Assembly (NCBI RefSeq): GCF_013201645.1
Contig: NZ_CP053842.1
Span: 806,001-870,000, forward strand
Source of the DNA: Campylobacter corcagiensis
GTDB taxonomy: Bacteria > Campylobacterota > Campylobacteria > Campylobacterales > Campylobacteraceae
Length of the DNA stretch: 64,000 bases
Direction: 5' to 3'
Position 1 is the first letter of the stretch; every line of letters begins with the position of its first letter. Shown here piece after piece: positions 27,625 to 36,949 of this stretch. A model generated the notes under the pieces. It made no database searches. It was not told where the DNA came from and was given only the letters and a program-made list of their open reading frames with translations. The translations under genes were made by a program, and so were the position numbers.

Positions 27625-29649
27625 TTGCCACTATCTAAGCTAAATACAGACCAGTATAAAGCCGCAACTGCACCACTTGGAAATAATCTAATCATAGCAA
27701 GTGCAGGCACAGGCAAGACTAGCACTATCGTTGCTAGGATAGCTCATCTTTTACAACAAGGCATAAAGCCAACTGAAATTTTGCTCTTAACTTTTACAAA
27801 TAAAGCAGCCACAGAGATGATAGAACGCTTAGAGCGCTACTTTAAAAAAGCCATCATTGATGATATCACAGCTGGTACTTTTCACTCAGTATCTTATAAA
27901 CTACTTAAAAAACTAGATAAAAGTGTGACTTTAAAGCAACCTAGCGAACTTAAGACTTTGCTTAGGTCTATTGCTGAGCGAAGAAGATTTGATCATATTA
28001 GCGATATTAAGCCTTATGGCGGGGCTTATCTGTTTGATATCTACTCGCTTTATTCAAACAAAGAGATAAATAAAAGCTTTTATGAGTGGTTTTGCCAAAA
28101 CTACGATGAACAGGCAGTTTACGCTGAAATTTATGAAGATATAATAAAAGAATTTGAAAGTGAAAAGGCTAAATTTGGCTATGTTGGGTTTAATGATCTT
28201 CTTTTAAATATGCGTCGTGAGCTTAAAAAAGGAGCGCCTTTATACTTCACTGAAATTTTAGTAGATGAGTATCAAGATACAAATTCACTTCAAGGAAGTT
28301 TAATAGATGCATTTAATAAAAAAAGCCTTTTTTGCGTTGGTGATTTTGATCAAAGCATTTATGCGTTTAACGGTGCAAATATTGACATTATCGGTTCATT
28401 TGATAAGCACTATAAAAATGCTCAAATTTATGCTTTAAACACAAACTACCGCTCAAGTTCAACTATCTTAGCCTTAGCAAATAAAGTCATACAAAACAAC
28501 CCCCGCCTTTATGAAAAAAAGCTAGTTGTTAGTAGGGAAGGGGTTTTTAAAGCTCCAACACTTTTAGTTTTTGATGAGTTATATACTCAGTACCAACATA
28601 TCGCAAGTATGATTAAAGACTCTAAATTTGATAAAGAAAGTATCGCTGTTATATTTCGTAATAACTCATCAGCTGATGGCATAGAAGCAAGCTTAAAAGA
28701 GCAAGGAATCAGCTCTAAAAGAAAAGAAAGTGGCAGTTTTTTTGAAAGTCGTGAGATAAAAGCACTCATAAATTTAGTAGGAATTTTATTAAATCCAAAG
28801 GATGTAATGGCTTTTATGGGTGTTTTTGAGTATTCTAAAGGCGTAGGAAGTAGCGTTGCTAAAGAGGTTTATGAAGCTTTAAATTCTTTAGGAAATGGAA
28901 ATATTTTAAAAGGTCTTTTAAGACCTGATAAATCAGCTAAAATTTATACTCCAAAGCGTAAAAGCTACCAGCTTGGGCTTTTTGATGAATTTGATACTTT
29001 AGGTGATACGGCGCGTTTTAGCGAGTTTGTAAGTCATGATTTCATAACTCATCCAGCTTTAAAATATGAAAAACTTAGTAGTGGCGGGGCTGTGATGCTT
29101 GATAGACTTTATGAAGTTTTTAGTACTATAAGTAGAAACCAAAACTCAACTATAGTACTTAAAAAGCTTTTAAATTCAAGAGCTTATGGAATAATCGCAA
29201 ATGAGCTTGCCACAAAAAGAGCAACCATGAAAAATGGCAAAGTAAATCAAGATCTTCTTACTCAAGCAAAAACTAAAATTTATCAAAAAGCTCAAATACT
29301 TATAAATTTAACAAAAAACTATAGTTCACTTGAGAGTTTTTATAACTTTTTAACTCTTGGAAGTAGCGAGATGGGTGAAGGCAAGGGAGTAAATTTATTA
29401 AGCGTTCATGCGAGTAAAGGCTTAGAATTTGCACAAGTTTTTATAGTGGACTTAGCTCAAAATAGATTTCCAAATACAAAACTAATGGCAATGGGTGGTA
29501 GCGTAGAAGAAGAAAGAAGGCTTTTTTATGTAGCAGTTACAAGGGCTCGTGATGAGTTGGTTTTAAGTTATGCAAAGTATGATAAAATCCGCAAAGTATC
29601 ATACGAACCAAGTCAGTTTTTAGTGGAGGCTGGCATGGTAAAGGTATAA
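27625..29649 (+). CDS. UvrD/Rep-family superfamily 1 DNA helicase
   Basis: ATP-dependent 3'-5' DNA helicase, probably in repair or replication restart. 674 residues. Motif I is ASAGTGKTSTIVARI near residue 27, Ia LLLTFTNKAATEM, II LVDEYQDTNSLQ, III CVGDFDQSIYAFNGAN, IV TNYRSSSTIL, V LLSVHASKGLEFAQV, VI EERRLFYVAVTRARDEL. The start is a TTG with AAGGAG 7 bases upstream; a nearby ATG at 27618 runs into a stop. It resembles the helicase of the C. jejuni valS neighbourhood. PcrA, UvrD and Rep cannot be separated by motif alone. Confidence 0.93.
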   Translation: MPLSKLNTDQYKAATAPLGNNLIIASAGTGKTSTIVARIAHLLQQGIKPTEILLLTFTNKAATEMIERLERYFKKAIIDDITAGTFHSVSYKLLKKLDKSVTLKQPSELKTLLRSIAERRRFDHISDIKPYGGAYLFDIYSLYSNKEINKSFYEWFCQNYDEQAVYAEIYEDIIKEFESEKAKFGYVGFNDLLLNMRRELKKGAPLYFTEILVDEYQDTNSLQGSLIDAFNKKSLFCVGDFDQSIYAFNGANIDIIGSFDKHYKNAQIYALNTNYRSSSTILALANKVIQNNPRLYEKKLVVSREGVFKAPTLLVFDELYTQYQHIASMIKDSKFDKESIAVIFRNNSSADGIEASLKEQGISSKRKESGSFFESREIKALINLVGILLNPKDVMAFMGVFEYSKGVGSSVAKEVYEALNSLGNGNILKGLLRPDKSAKIYTPKRKSYQLGLFDEFDTLGDTARFSEFVSHDFITHPALKYEKLSSGGAVMLDRLYEVFSTISRNQNSTIVLKKLLNSRAYGIIANELATKRATMKNGKVNQDLLTQAKTKIYQKAQILINLTKNYSSLESFYNFLTLGSSEMGEGKGVNLLSVHASKGLEFAQVFIVDLAQNRFPNTKLMAMGGSVEEERRLFYVAVTRARDELVLSYAKYDKIRKVSYEPSQFLVEAGMVKV

Positions 29650-29727
29650 AATAAATTTGCTCTTAAAGCTTAAATAATAAATTTAAAAATTTAGTTTAAT
29701 ATATGATAAAAATTTTAAGGAGATATA

Positions 29728-31119
29728 ATGGAATTTCGTATAGAAAAAGACACAATGGGCGAGATAAAAGTCCCAAAAGATAGATACTGGGGGGCTCAAA
29801 CTGAAAGGAGCTTTGAAAATTTTAAAATAGGCACAGATAAAATGCCAAAAGAGCTAATACACGCTTTTGCAGCTCTAAAAAGAAGCGTAGCAAAGGTAAA
29901 TGCCAACCTTGAAAAGCTTGATAGCAAAAAAGCACAAGCTATTATAAAAGCTTGCGATGAGATAAGAGATGGTAAATTTGATGATGAATTTCCACTTGTT
30001 ATCTACCAAACAGGAAGTGGCACTCAAACAAATATGAATGCAAATGAAGTTATAGCAAACAGAGCTACTGAAATTTTAGGTGGTGATTTTAGAAAAGAGA
30101 AATTAATCCATCCAAATGACGATGTAAACAAATCTCAAAGCTCAAATGACACCTTTCCTACGGCTATGCATATCACAGCTGTTTTAGAGCTTGAAAAAAC
30201 ACTTTTGCCAAGCCTTGAAAAGCTAAAAGATAGCTTTTTGAAAAAAGAGGATGAATTTAAAGATATAGTTAAAATAGGTAGAACTCACCTGCAAGATGCT
30301 ACGCCTCTAACCTTAGGGCAAGAATTTAGTGGATATAGGTCTATGCTAGAGCACTCTTATGAGTATATAAAAAATAGCATCGAGCCACTAAGAGAGCTAG
30401 CCATAGGCGGTACTGCAGTTGGTACAGGACTAAATGCTCATCCAAAGTTAAGTGAAATGGTAAGTGAAGAACTTAGCACGCTTTTAGGTACAAAATTTGT
30501 ATCATCTCCAAATAAATTCCATGCACTTACAAGTTATGATGCTTTTGTTTTTGCAAGTGGGGCTATTAAGAGTTTAGCAGCTAATCTTTTAAAAATAGCA
30601 AACGATATCAGATGGCTAGGAAGTGGGCCAAGATCAGGTTTAGGCGAGATAGAACTTCCTGAAAATGAACCAGGAAGTTCTATAATGCCAGGCAAGGTTA
30701 ACCCAACTCAAGCTGAAGCTATAACAATGGTAATAGCTAGAGTTTTTGGAAATGATGCTACTATAGCATTTGGTGCTAGTCAGGGAAATTTTGAGCTAAA
30801 TGTTTATAAGCCAATTATTTTATTTAGCTTTTATGAGTCAGTAAAGCTTTTAAGTAGCGCTATGGATAGCTTTAGAACTCACTGCGTAGATGGTATCAAA
30901 GCAAATTTAGAAAACATCAAAGCAAATTTAGAAAACTCACTAATGCTAGTAACTGCACTAAATCCATATATCGGATATGATAATGCCGCACTAATAGCTA
31001 AAACAGCCCACAAAAATGGCACCACGCTTAAAGAAGAGGCTGTAAATTTAGGAATTTTAAGTGCCGAGGAATTTGATAAGTATGTAGTTCCTTCACAAAT
31101 GACAAAACCAAAGGCTTAA
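29728..31119 (+). CDS. fumC: Fumarate hydratase class II
   Basis: Iron-free fumarase interconverting fumarate and malate in the TCA cycle. 463 residues. Seen: [13 protein letters not shown], the B-site-like [37 protein letters not shown] with the catalytic His, and the signature [22 protein letters not shown] precedes the ATG by 7 bases. The C-terminal part contains an exact 21-base tandem repeat at 30895-30936, but the protein length there still matches the family. A perfect terminator follows. Aspartase shares the fold; the N-terminal [22 protein letters not shown] favours fumarase. Confidence 0.95.
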   Translation: MEFRIEKDTMGEIKVPKDRYWGAQTERSFENFKIGTDKMPKELIHAFAALKRSVAKVNANLEKLDSKKAQAIIKACDEIRDGKFDDEFPLVIYQTGSGTQTNMNANEVIANRATEILGGDFRKEKLIHPNDDVNKSQSSNDTFPTAMHITAVLELEKTLLPSLEKLKDSFLKKEDEFKDIVKIGRTHLQDATPLTLGQEFSGYRSMLEHSYEYIKNSIEPLRELAIGGTAVGTGLNAHPKLSEMVSEELSTLLGTKFVSSPNKFHALTSYDAFVFASGAIKSLAANLLKIANDIRWLGSGPRSGLGEIELPENEPGSSIMPGKVNPTQAEAITMVIARVFGNDATIAFGASQGNFELNVYKPIILFSFYESVKLLSSAMDSFRTHCVDGIKANLENIKANLENSLMLVTALNPYIGYDNAALIAKTAHKNGTTLKEEAVNLGILSAEEFDKYVVPSQMTKPKA

Positions 31120-31155
31120 ATTTATACGCTTAAAACATTAAAAAATTTAAATTTT

Positions 31156-31180
31156 AAGGGTGAATTTTCACCCTTTTATA
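31156..31180 (+). terminator. Rho-independent terminator after fumC
   Basis: AAGGGTGA-ATTT-TCACCCTT is a perfect 8-bp stem with a 4-base loop, followed by TT-A-T-A. It lies 36 bases after the fumC stop and isolates fumC from the next gene. Confidence 0.8.
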
Positions 31181-31222
31181 TTGATACTTCCATGATGCTT
31201 TTTCCTTTTAATTAAATTTAGC

Positions 31223-31228
31223 TATAAT
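31223..31228 (+). promoter_or_regulatory. -10 box for the M20 amidohydrolase gene
   Basis: TATAAT 20 bases before the ATG at 31249, preceded by AT-rich sequence (TTAAATTTAGC). AAAAGGAG serves as the ribosome-binding site. Confidence 0.5.
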
Positions 31229-31248
31229 TTTCACTTAAAAGGAGTCAT

Positions 31249-32526
31249 ATGATAAACGAACAAAGATTTATAAAAAATTTTAACGAAATTTCAAAATTTG
31301 GTGCCTTAAAAGGTCAAAACTATCTACAAAATTCTAAGCCAACTGGTGGTCTTACAAGACTTGCTTTTAGCAATGAAGATAAAAACGCAAGAGAGTTTTT
31401 CATAAATTTAGTAAAAAGTTATGATTTAGATATTAGAGTTGATAGTGTTGGAAATATCTATGCTAGATTTAGCGATGTTTTAGAGCCAGATTTACCAGCA
31501 ATTAGTGTTGGTTCTCACATAGATAGCGTGCCAAATGGTGGATTTTATGATGGAACTTTGGGTGTTATGGCTGGACTTGAAGCAATAGTGTCAATAAAAG
31601 AAATTCTTAAAACCAACAATGAAAAATTAAAACGCCCACTTGAGCTTATAGTTTTTGTAGCTGAAGAGTCAAGCCGTTTTAAAATGGCAACTATTGGCTC
31701 TAAAATTATATCTGGAAAACTCAGTGTTTCTAGGCTTAAAGAATTAGTTGATGATAGTGGAATTTCAGTATTTGATGCGATGAAAAATTTTGGATTAAAT
31801 CCTGAAAATTTAGAAAAATCAATCCTAAAAGATAAAACCTACAAAAGCTACATTGAGCTTCATATAGAACAGGGTAGGGTTCTTGAAGAGATGGGCATAA
31901 GTGTGGGTGTTGTCACAGGTATAGCCGCTCCTATAAGATTTGAACTAACCATAAATGCAAGAGCTGATCATAGCGGTGCAACACCTATGAATATGCGATG
32001 TGACGCTCTTGTAGCAGCTAGTCATATTATATTAGCAGCTAGAAATTTTGCTAGTGAATTTAAAACAGCAGTTGCAACGGTTGGTTATACTAAGGTTATA
32101 CCTGGAGCGTTAAATGTTGTTCCTGGAAAAGTTGTAATGGGTGTAGATATGCGTGATATTGATGAAAAAAATCTAAATACATTAAATCAAAATCTAAGAA
32201 ATTACATAAACGATCTATCAAATGAATTTGGTTTTAGCTATGAGATCAAAGAACTAGCAGCTGATACGCCTGTAAAACTTGATGATAGTTTGATAAATTT
32301 GCTCTATAAAAATGCATTAGATCTAGATATAAAAGCTCATAAAATGCCAAGTGGTGCAGGGCATGATGCTATGCATATGAGTGGTATAGCTGATAAAGTC
32401 GGCATGATATTTATTCCTTGTAAAAATGGCATAAGTCACAATATTGATGAAGATATAGATTTTAAAGATGCTATCAAAGCTACAAATCTACTAACCAAAA
32501 CTATGATGGGTTTAGCTAATTCATAA
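31249..32526 (+). CDS. M20 family Zn-dependent amidohydrolase (hydantoinase/carbamoylase, allantoate amidohydrolase-like)
   Basis: Predicted cytoplasmic metalloenzyme that removes an N-carbamoyl or ureido group from an amino or ureido acid. 425 residues, the size of N-carbamoyl-L-amino-acid hydrolases. Metal ligands fit GSHIDSVPNGGFYDGTLGVM (His, Asp), AEESSRF (Glu-Glu), LHIEQGRVLEE (His) and SHNIDED (His). The dimerisation domain contains ADHSGATPMNMRCDA. No hydantoinase or allantoinase lies nearby, so the substrate is open. It precedes a second M20 gene, pepE and a dcuC-type carrier, suggesting salvage of N-blocked or peptide-bound amino acids. A 180-base gap with regulatory repeats separates it from that operon. 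Confidence 0.87.
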   Translation: MINEQRFIKNFNEISKFGALKGQNYLQNSKPTGGLTRLAFSNEDKNAREFFINLVKSYDLDIRVDSVGNIYARFSDVLEPDLPAISVGSHIDSVPNGGFYDGTLGVMAGLEAIVSIKEILKTNNEKLKRPLELIVFVAEESSRFKMATIGSKIISGKLSVSRLKELVDDSGISVFDAMKNFGLNPENLEKSILKDKTYKSYIELHIEQGRVLEEMGISVGVVTGIAAPIRFELTINARADHSGATPMNMRCDALVAASHIILAARNFASEFKTAVATVGYTKVIPGALNVVPGKVVMGVDMRDIDEKNLNTLNQNLRNYINDLSNEFGFSYEIKELAADTPVKLDDSLINLLYKNALDLDIKAHKMPSGAGHDAMHMSGIADKVGMIFIPCKNGISHNIDEDIDFKDAIKATNLLTKTMMGLANS

Positions 32527-32556
32527 ATTTCATCTTTATATCTTTAAAATTTAGAT

Positions 32557-32594
32557 TAAGTATGTATAATAATACATAAAATTATACATACTTA
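32557..32594. promoter_or_regulatory. 14-bp perfect inverted repeat upstream of the abgA-pepE-dcuC operon
   Basis: TAAGTATGTATAAT (32557-32570) and ATTATACATACTTA (32581-32594) are perfect arms around a 10-base loop. A third half-site, TTAAGTATGT, recurs at 32656-32665, exactly 100 bases after the first copy at 32556. No T-run follows, which argues against a terminator. The arrangement brackets the probable -10 box at 32625 and suggests a two-site operator. Confidence 0.6.
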
Positions 32595-32624
32595 GTACTG
32601 AAAATTTAAATAAATTCTTAAGAT

Positions 32625-32630
32625 TATAAT
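32625..32630 (+). promoter_or_regulatory. -10 box for the abgA-pepE-dcuC operon
   Basis: TATAAT in AGATTATAATAAAAC, 76 bases before the preferred ATG at 32707. It lies between the inverted repeat (32557-32594) and the extra half-site at 32656. Confidence 0.45.
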
Positions 32631-32706
32631 AAAACTAATATTAGCTTAAAATTTTTTAAGTATGTTTTTGCTAAAATTAAATATATCTAAATTCAAAGGA
32701 GTAGAT

Positions 32707-34023
32707 ATGAGTAATTTTTCAGATCAAGTAAGAGCTTTAAATGATGAGATGGTTAAAAATAGAAGATTTTTTCACTCTCATCCTGAGACAGGGTATTTTA
32801 CATTTTTCACAACTGCTGTTATAGCTGATGAGTTAAAAAAGCTTGGATATGAGCTTAAAATGGGTAGAGAGATTATGGATCCTAGCTCAAGACAAGGCTT
32901 AGGAAGCAAAGAAGCGTGCGATGAAGCTTTAAAAAGAGCTAAAAATTTACTAAACGAATCTCAGCAAAAATATCTTGAAGTGATGGAAGATGGTTTAACA
33001 GGCGTAGTAGCTCAGATAGATACAGGTAGAAGTGGTAAAACAGTTGGTTTTAGGTTTGATATAGATGGCGTTGATGTTACAGAAAGCATTGATGAGAACC
33101 ATAAACCTACAAAATGTAACTTTAGTTCCGATATAAAAGGTATAACTCACGCTTGTGGGCATGATACTCATATCACAATTGGACTAGCTTTAGCTAAGCT
33201 AATTAAAAATAATCTAGATAAATTCAGTGGCAAATTTAGATTTATATTTCAAACAGCAGAAGAGGGCACAAGAGGTGCGGTCGCTATGGAAAAAGCTGGA
33301 GTTTGCGAAGGGCTTGATTATCTGCTTGGTGGTCATATGGGATTTCAAGCTGATAAGATGGGTGGAATAATTTGCGGGACAAATAAACTTCTTGCAACTA
33401 GTAAATTTGATGTTAAATTAACTGGAGTATCAGCTCACGCAGCAGGAGCACCACAAGATGGAGCAAATGCACTTCTTGGCGGGGCTCAAATAGCTCTAAA
33501 TATGCATGGTATCACAAGAAATGCAAAAGGTGTAACTCGTATAAATGTTGGAGTTTTAAGGGCTGGGGAAGGTAGGAATGTTATAGCACCAAATGCTCAT
33601 TTGATGTGTGAAACAAGAGGTGAGACTACAGAATTAAATGAATTTATGTATGAAAAATGCATGGATATCATAGAAGGCGTTAGTAAAATTTATGGCCTTA
33701 AGTATGAAGTGATACGAACTGGTGGTACAGCAGGTGGAGATAGCGATAAAGAAGTTACTGAAATTTACTATCAATCAGCTAAAGAGTCGCCATTTATCAA
33801 AGATGAACTTATCGTTAAAGAGTTTGATTTTGGTGCGTGTGAGGATTTTGCTCACTTTATGCATACTGTTCAAAATAATGGTGGCAAGAGCGGGTATTTG
33901 ATGGTTGGAACCGAGCTAAAAGCAGGGCATCATAACTCTAAATTTGATATAGATGAAAACTCCATGATGGCTGGAGTTGATGTTTTTCTTCGTTCAGCTT
34001 ATAAAATAAATGGCATAAAATAA
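32707..34023 (+). CDS. M20 family amidohydrolase, aminobenzoyl-glutamate utilisation protein A-like
   Basis: Predicted metal-dependent amidohydrolase/peptidase that splits an acyl- or aryl-amide from an amino acid such as glutamate. The start used is the ATG at 32707 (438 residues, near E. coli AbgA at 436), with AAAGGAG 5 bases upstream. A longer ATG at 32662 lies inside a regulatory half-site and has no such ribosome-binding site. Seen: FHSHPETGYFTFFTT at the N terminus, the large insertion typical of AbgA (PSSRQGLGSKEACDEAL), the metal site GITHACGHDTHITIGLALA, TAEEGTRGAVAMEKAG, and LKAGHHNSKFDIDEN. It is followed 9 bases later by pepE. Confidence 0.85.
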   Translation: MSNFSDQVRALNDEMVKNRRFFHSHPETGYFTFFTTAVIADELKKLGYELKMGREIMDPSSRQGLGSKEACDEALKRAKNLLNESQQKYLEVMEDGLTGVVAQIDTGRSGKTVGFRFDIDGVDVTESIDENHKPTKCNFSSDIKGITHACGHDTHITIGLALAKLIKNNLDKFSGKFRFIFQTAEEGTRGAVAMEKAGVCEGLDYLLGGHMGFQADKMGGIICGTNKLLATSKFDVKLTGVSAHAAGAPQDGANALLGGAQIALNMHGITRNAKGVTRINVGVLRAGEGRNVIAPNAHLMCETRGETTELNEFMYEKCMDIIEGVSKIYGLKYEVIRTGGTAGGDSDKEVTEIYYQSAKESPFIKDELIVKEFDFGACEDFAHFMHTVQNNGGKSGYLMVGTELKAGHHNSKFDIDENSMMAGVDVFLRSAYKINGIK

Positions 34024-34032
34024 GGAAAAATC

Positions 34033-34734
34033 ATGAAAAAAGCTCTACTTTTTAGTTCATCAAGTTATAAAGATACAGGCTATTTAAGGCATTGTAAAAA
34101 CCCTATCAAAGAGTTTTTGGGTGATGATTATAAAGATGAAATTTTATTTATACCTTATGCTGGAGTAAGTCGCTCAAACGATGAGTATGAATCAAAAGTC
34201 ACAGACCGTTTAAAAACAAAAACTATCAAAAGCATCCACAGATATGATGATAAAAAAGCTGCAATAAGAGGAGCTAAAACAATCGCTGTTGGAGGCGGAA
34301 ATACCTTTATGCTACTTCATGAATTATATAAATTTGACCTAGTTGATGAGATAAAACAAGCAGTTTTAAACGGTGCTAAATACTTTGGCTGGTCAGCTGG
34401 AGCAAATATAGCTGGTGCTACGATGATGACTACAAATGATATGCCAATCATAATGCCTAAAAGCTTTGATAGTTTAGGAATTTTTCCTTATCAGATAAAT
34501 CCGCATTTCATCAGTGGCAAAATTTCAGGTCATAATGGCGTAAGTAGGGAAGATAGATTAAATGAATTTCTAAAAGTTCATCCAAATGAGATTGTTTATG
34601 CTTTGCCAGAAGGAGCTTGGCTTGAGATAGATAATGGTGAGTGTAAAATTTGTGGGTTAGCAGATGAAATTTATAAATTTGAGTTTGAAAAAGATGTTGT
34701 CACGCTAAAAGTTGGAGAAAATTTTAAAATTTAA
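34033..34734 (+). CDS. pepE: Dipeptidase E (peptidase S51, alpha-aspartyl dipeptidase)
   Basis: Cytoplasmic serine peptidase that cuts dipeptides with N-terminal aspartate (Asp-X). 233 residues, matching PepE. Seen: LLFSSSSYKDTGYL at the N terminus, AVGGGNTFMLLHELYKF, and the nucleophile elbow GWSAGANIAGATMMTTNDMP (serine of WSAG). INPHFISGKISGHNGVSREDR supplies the expected histidine; YALPEGAWLEI follows. It sits 9 bases after the AbgA-like gene and 9 before the DcuC-type carrier. Release of aspartate would feed the fumarate-aspartate metabolism campylobacters use, which fits a C4-dicarboxylate carrier next door. Confidence 0.9.
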   Translation: MKKALLFSSSSYKDTGYLRHCKNPIKEFLGDDYKDEILFIPYAGVSRSNDEYESKVTDRLKTKTIKSIHRYDDKKAAIRGAKTIAVGGGNTFMLLHELYKFDLVDEIKQAVLNGAKYFGWSAGANIAGATMMTTNDMPIIMPKSFDSLGIFPYQINPHFISGKISGHNGVSREDRLNEFLKVHPNEIVYALPEGAWLEIDNGECKICGLADEIYKFEFEKDVVTLKVGENFKI

Positions 34735-34743
34735 AGGAAAAAA

Positions 34744-36099
34744 ATGCAAAATTTTTATATCTATTTAGCACTTGCTGGTATTTTAGTAGCTGTGGTGCTT
34801 CTTGTGATGAAAAAAGATACCAAAACGGTTCTTTTAGGCGTTGGTTTAGTGCTTTGTTTGCTAGCTTTAAAGCCGCTATCAGGTCTTGATGAGTTTGCTT
34901 CAGCTATGACAAAAGGAGCACTTATTATGGCGATTTGTTCAAGTATGGGTTTTGCTTATGTTATGAAGCTCACTGGATGTGATCAGCAACTTGTAAATGC
35001 CCTAACTAAGCCACTTGGAAATTTAGGTATATTTTTGATTCCGATTGCGGCTTTTGTGACATCTTTAGTAAATATAGCAATACCATCAGCAGCAGGGTGT
35101 GCAGCAGCTGTTGGGGCAACACTTATACCACTTATGATAGCAGCAGGAATAAAACCTGCCATGGCCGCAGCTGCGATTTTAGCTGGAACTTTTGGCTCTG
35201 TTTTAAGTCCTGGTCACTCTCATAATGCTTTTGTAGCAGATATGACTGGAAAAAGTATAGCTGATATGATTAGTGTTCAGTTTATGAATGCTATTTCAAG
35301 TGTGGTGATAATGCTTATATGTCTAACAATCGTTGCTGTTATCTTTAAAGATTATCAAAAAACTTCTGCTTCTAGTCAAAGCATAGATACAAAAGTAAAC
35401 TATCTTCATGCCATAATGCCTATAGTTCCACTTGTTATACTACTTGGTGGCAACATTATAGGTGAGATACTAAATGGTGCTGTAGCAAATGGAGTTTTAC
35501 TAAGTGAAGGAAAAATTTATACAACAACAGAAAATACCCCAGCTTTAATAGCTTTTTTAGTTAAATTTTCATGGCTTAATATGGGTGTAGCTCAAGCTAT
35601 GCTACTTGGAGTTATCATCTCTTTAATAGTAACTTTAAGCAATCCTGAGAAAATATCAAAAGAATTTTTTAAAGGTATGGGCAATGCGTATGGCGATATA
35701 ATGGGAATTATTATAGCAGCTACTGTTTTTGTTGCTGGGCTTAAGGCGTGCGGGGCGATTGATTATATTATTGATATATTAAAACACTCTGGCGATTATG
35801 TGAAATTTGGTGGAACATTTATTCCTTTTATAATGGGAATTATCACAGGTTCAGGAGATGCAGCGACTTTAGCCTTTAATGAAGCAATAACAACTCAAGC
35901 AGCTAAACTTGGCTTTGATCAAGCAACTCTTGGAATGGCTGCAAGCATAGCAGGCTCACTTGGTAGGACAATGTCACCAATAGCTGGTGTGACGATACTT
36001 TGTGCAGGTTTAGCAGGGGCAAATCCAGTTGATATTATAAAAAGAACAGCACTTGGCTCTATAGTTTCTGTTTGTTTTATAGCATTTTTCTTGCTATAA
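34744..36099 (+). CDS. DcuC family anaerobic C4-dicarboxylate-type transporter
   Basis: Inner-membrane carrier of the DcuC family, which exchanges or exports C4-dicarboxylates such as succinate, fumarate and aspartate in E. coli. 451 residues with about 12 hydrophobic helices. Family patches: AGTFGSVLSPGHSHNAFVAD near 150 and IITGSGDAATLAFNEAITTQ near 370, the two re-entrant loops of the ion-transporter superfamily, and SLGRTMSPIAGVTIL. Linkage with two M20 hydrolases and PepE suggests the real cargo could be a peptide, N-acyl amino acid or the released dicarboxylate; the sequence alone does not decide. Confidence 0.85.
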   Translation: MQNFYIYLALAGILVAVVLLVMKKDTKTVLLGVGLVLCLLALKPLSGLDEFASAMTKGALIMAICSSMGFAYVMKLTGCDQQLVNALTKPLGNLGIFLIPIAAFVTSLVNIAIPSAAGCAAAVGATLIPLMIAAGIKPAMAAAAILAGTFGSVLSPGHSHNAFVADMTGKSIADMISVQFMNAISSVVIMLICLTIVAVIFKDYQKTSASSQSIDTKVNYLHAIMPIVPLVILLGGNIIGEILNGAVANGVLLSEGKIYTTTENTPALIAFLVKFSWLNMGVAQAMLLGVIISLIVTLSNPEKISKEFFKGMGNAYGDIMGIIIAATVFVAGLKACGAIDYIIDILKHSGDYVKFGGTFIPFIMGIITGSGDAATLAFNEAITTQAAKLGFDQATLGMAASIAGSLGRTMSPIAGVTILCAGLAGANPVDIIKRTALGSIVSVCFIAFFLL

Positions 36100-36160
36100 A
36101 TTTATATGGATTATAGATTGTTTTGGTAAAATACTCTTATTTAAATTTAAGAGAATTTGG

Positions 36161-36949
36161 ATGTTTTTTGAAGAGATTGAATTTGTTTTAAACCAGAGCG
36201 ATATTGAGTTAAAAAGAGCTAAATTTAGTGAAATTTGGGCTAAATTTGATGAGTTTAGTTTTGATGTTAAATTTAAACCTAAGCCATTAATTAGCCCAAG
36301 TTATGCCGAGATTTGCGAAATTTTACCAGCAAAGGATCTGCCTAAATATAAAGGCAAGGATAAAATTCCAGCCTTTTTACACTCAATTGCTCATATTGAG
36401 TACTCAGCCATAGATATCGCTCTTGATGATTGCTATAGATTTACAAATTTACCAAAAGAGTATTATTTTGATTTTTTAGAACTAGCTAGCGATGAATTTA
36501 GGCATTTTTCAATGATAAGTGATGAGTTAGCTAAATTTGGTTATAAATACGGCGATTTTCCAGTTCATGATGGACTATTCTTTGCTCTTAAAAACACCCA
36601 AAACTCACTACTTGAGAGAATGGCTCTACTTCATAGGCATCAAGAAGCTGTTGGTCTTGATGCTAACTTTTTTATGCTAAAAAGACTCAAAAATGATAAA
36701 GAAAAAGCGTTTTTGTTACCACTTTTAGAAGTTATTTTAGATGAAGAGATTAGCCATGTAAGAAAAGGGGATAAATGGTTTAAGTGGGAGTGTGATGAAA
36801 CAGGCAAAAGTTATGAGTGCTTTTTTGATATCTTAAATAAACATTTGCCAAAACTAAAAGATTTTAGGCGAGAGTTAAATGTTGAAGATAGGCTAAATGC
36901 AGGATATACTAAAGAAGAACTAGATAAATTACAAGGAAATTTTAATTGA
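36161..36949 (+). CDS. DUF455 family ferritin-like protein
   Basis: Family of unknown function with a ferritin-like four-helix core. 262 residues. Likely metal ligands are in HSIAHIEYSAIDIALDD (E with nearby H), LELASDEFRHFSMISDEL (E-x3-H), LHRHQEAVGLDAN, and LDEEISHVRKGDKWF (E-x2-H). Such paired E-x2/3-H patterns suggest a di-iron or related centre, but no reaction has been shown that I know of. A possible -10 box (TAAAAT) lies about 30 bases upstream. It overlaps the sixA-like gene by 4 bases. Confidence 0.82.
   Translation: MFFEEIEFVLNQSDIELKRAKFSEIWAKFDEFSFDVKFKPKPLISPSYAEICEILPAKDLPKYKGKDKIPAFLHSIAHIEYSAIDIALDDCYRFTNLPKEYYFDFLELASDEFRHFSMISDELAKFGYKYGDFPVHDGLFFALKNTQNSLLERMALLHRHQEAVGLDANFFMLKRLKNDKEKAFLLPLLEVILDEEISHVRKGDKWFKWECDETGKSYECFFDILNKHLPKLKDFRRELNVEDRLNAGYTKEELDKLQGNFN

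Noticed and set aside
29784-29795. Run of six G in fumC as a phase-variable tract
   Set aside because: Too short for slippage typical of campylobacter poly-G tracts, and it encodes the conserved YWGAQ.
30895-30936. Exact 21-base tandem repeat in fumC (IKANLEN twice)
   Set aside because: The protein has the normal family length across this segment, so it is not an expansion; chance similarity or a replaced stretch explains it.
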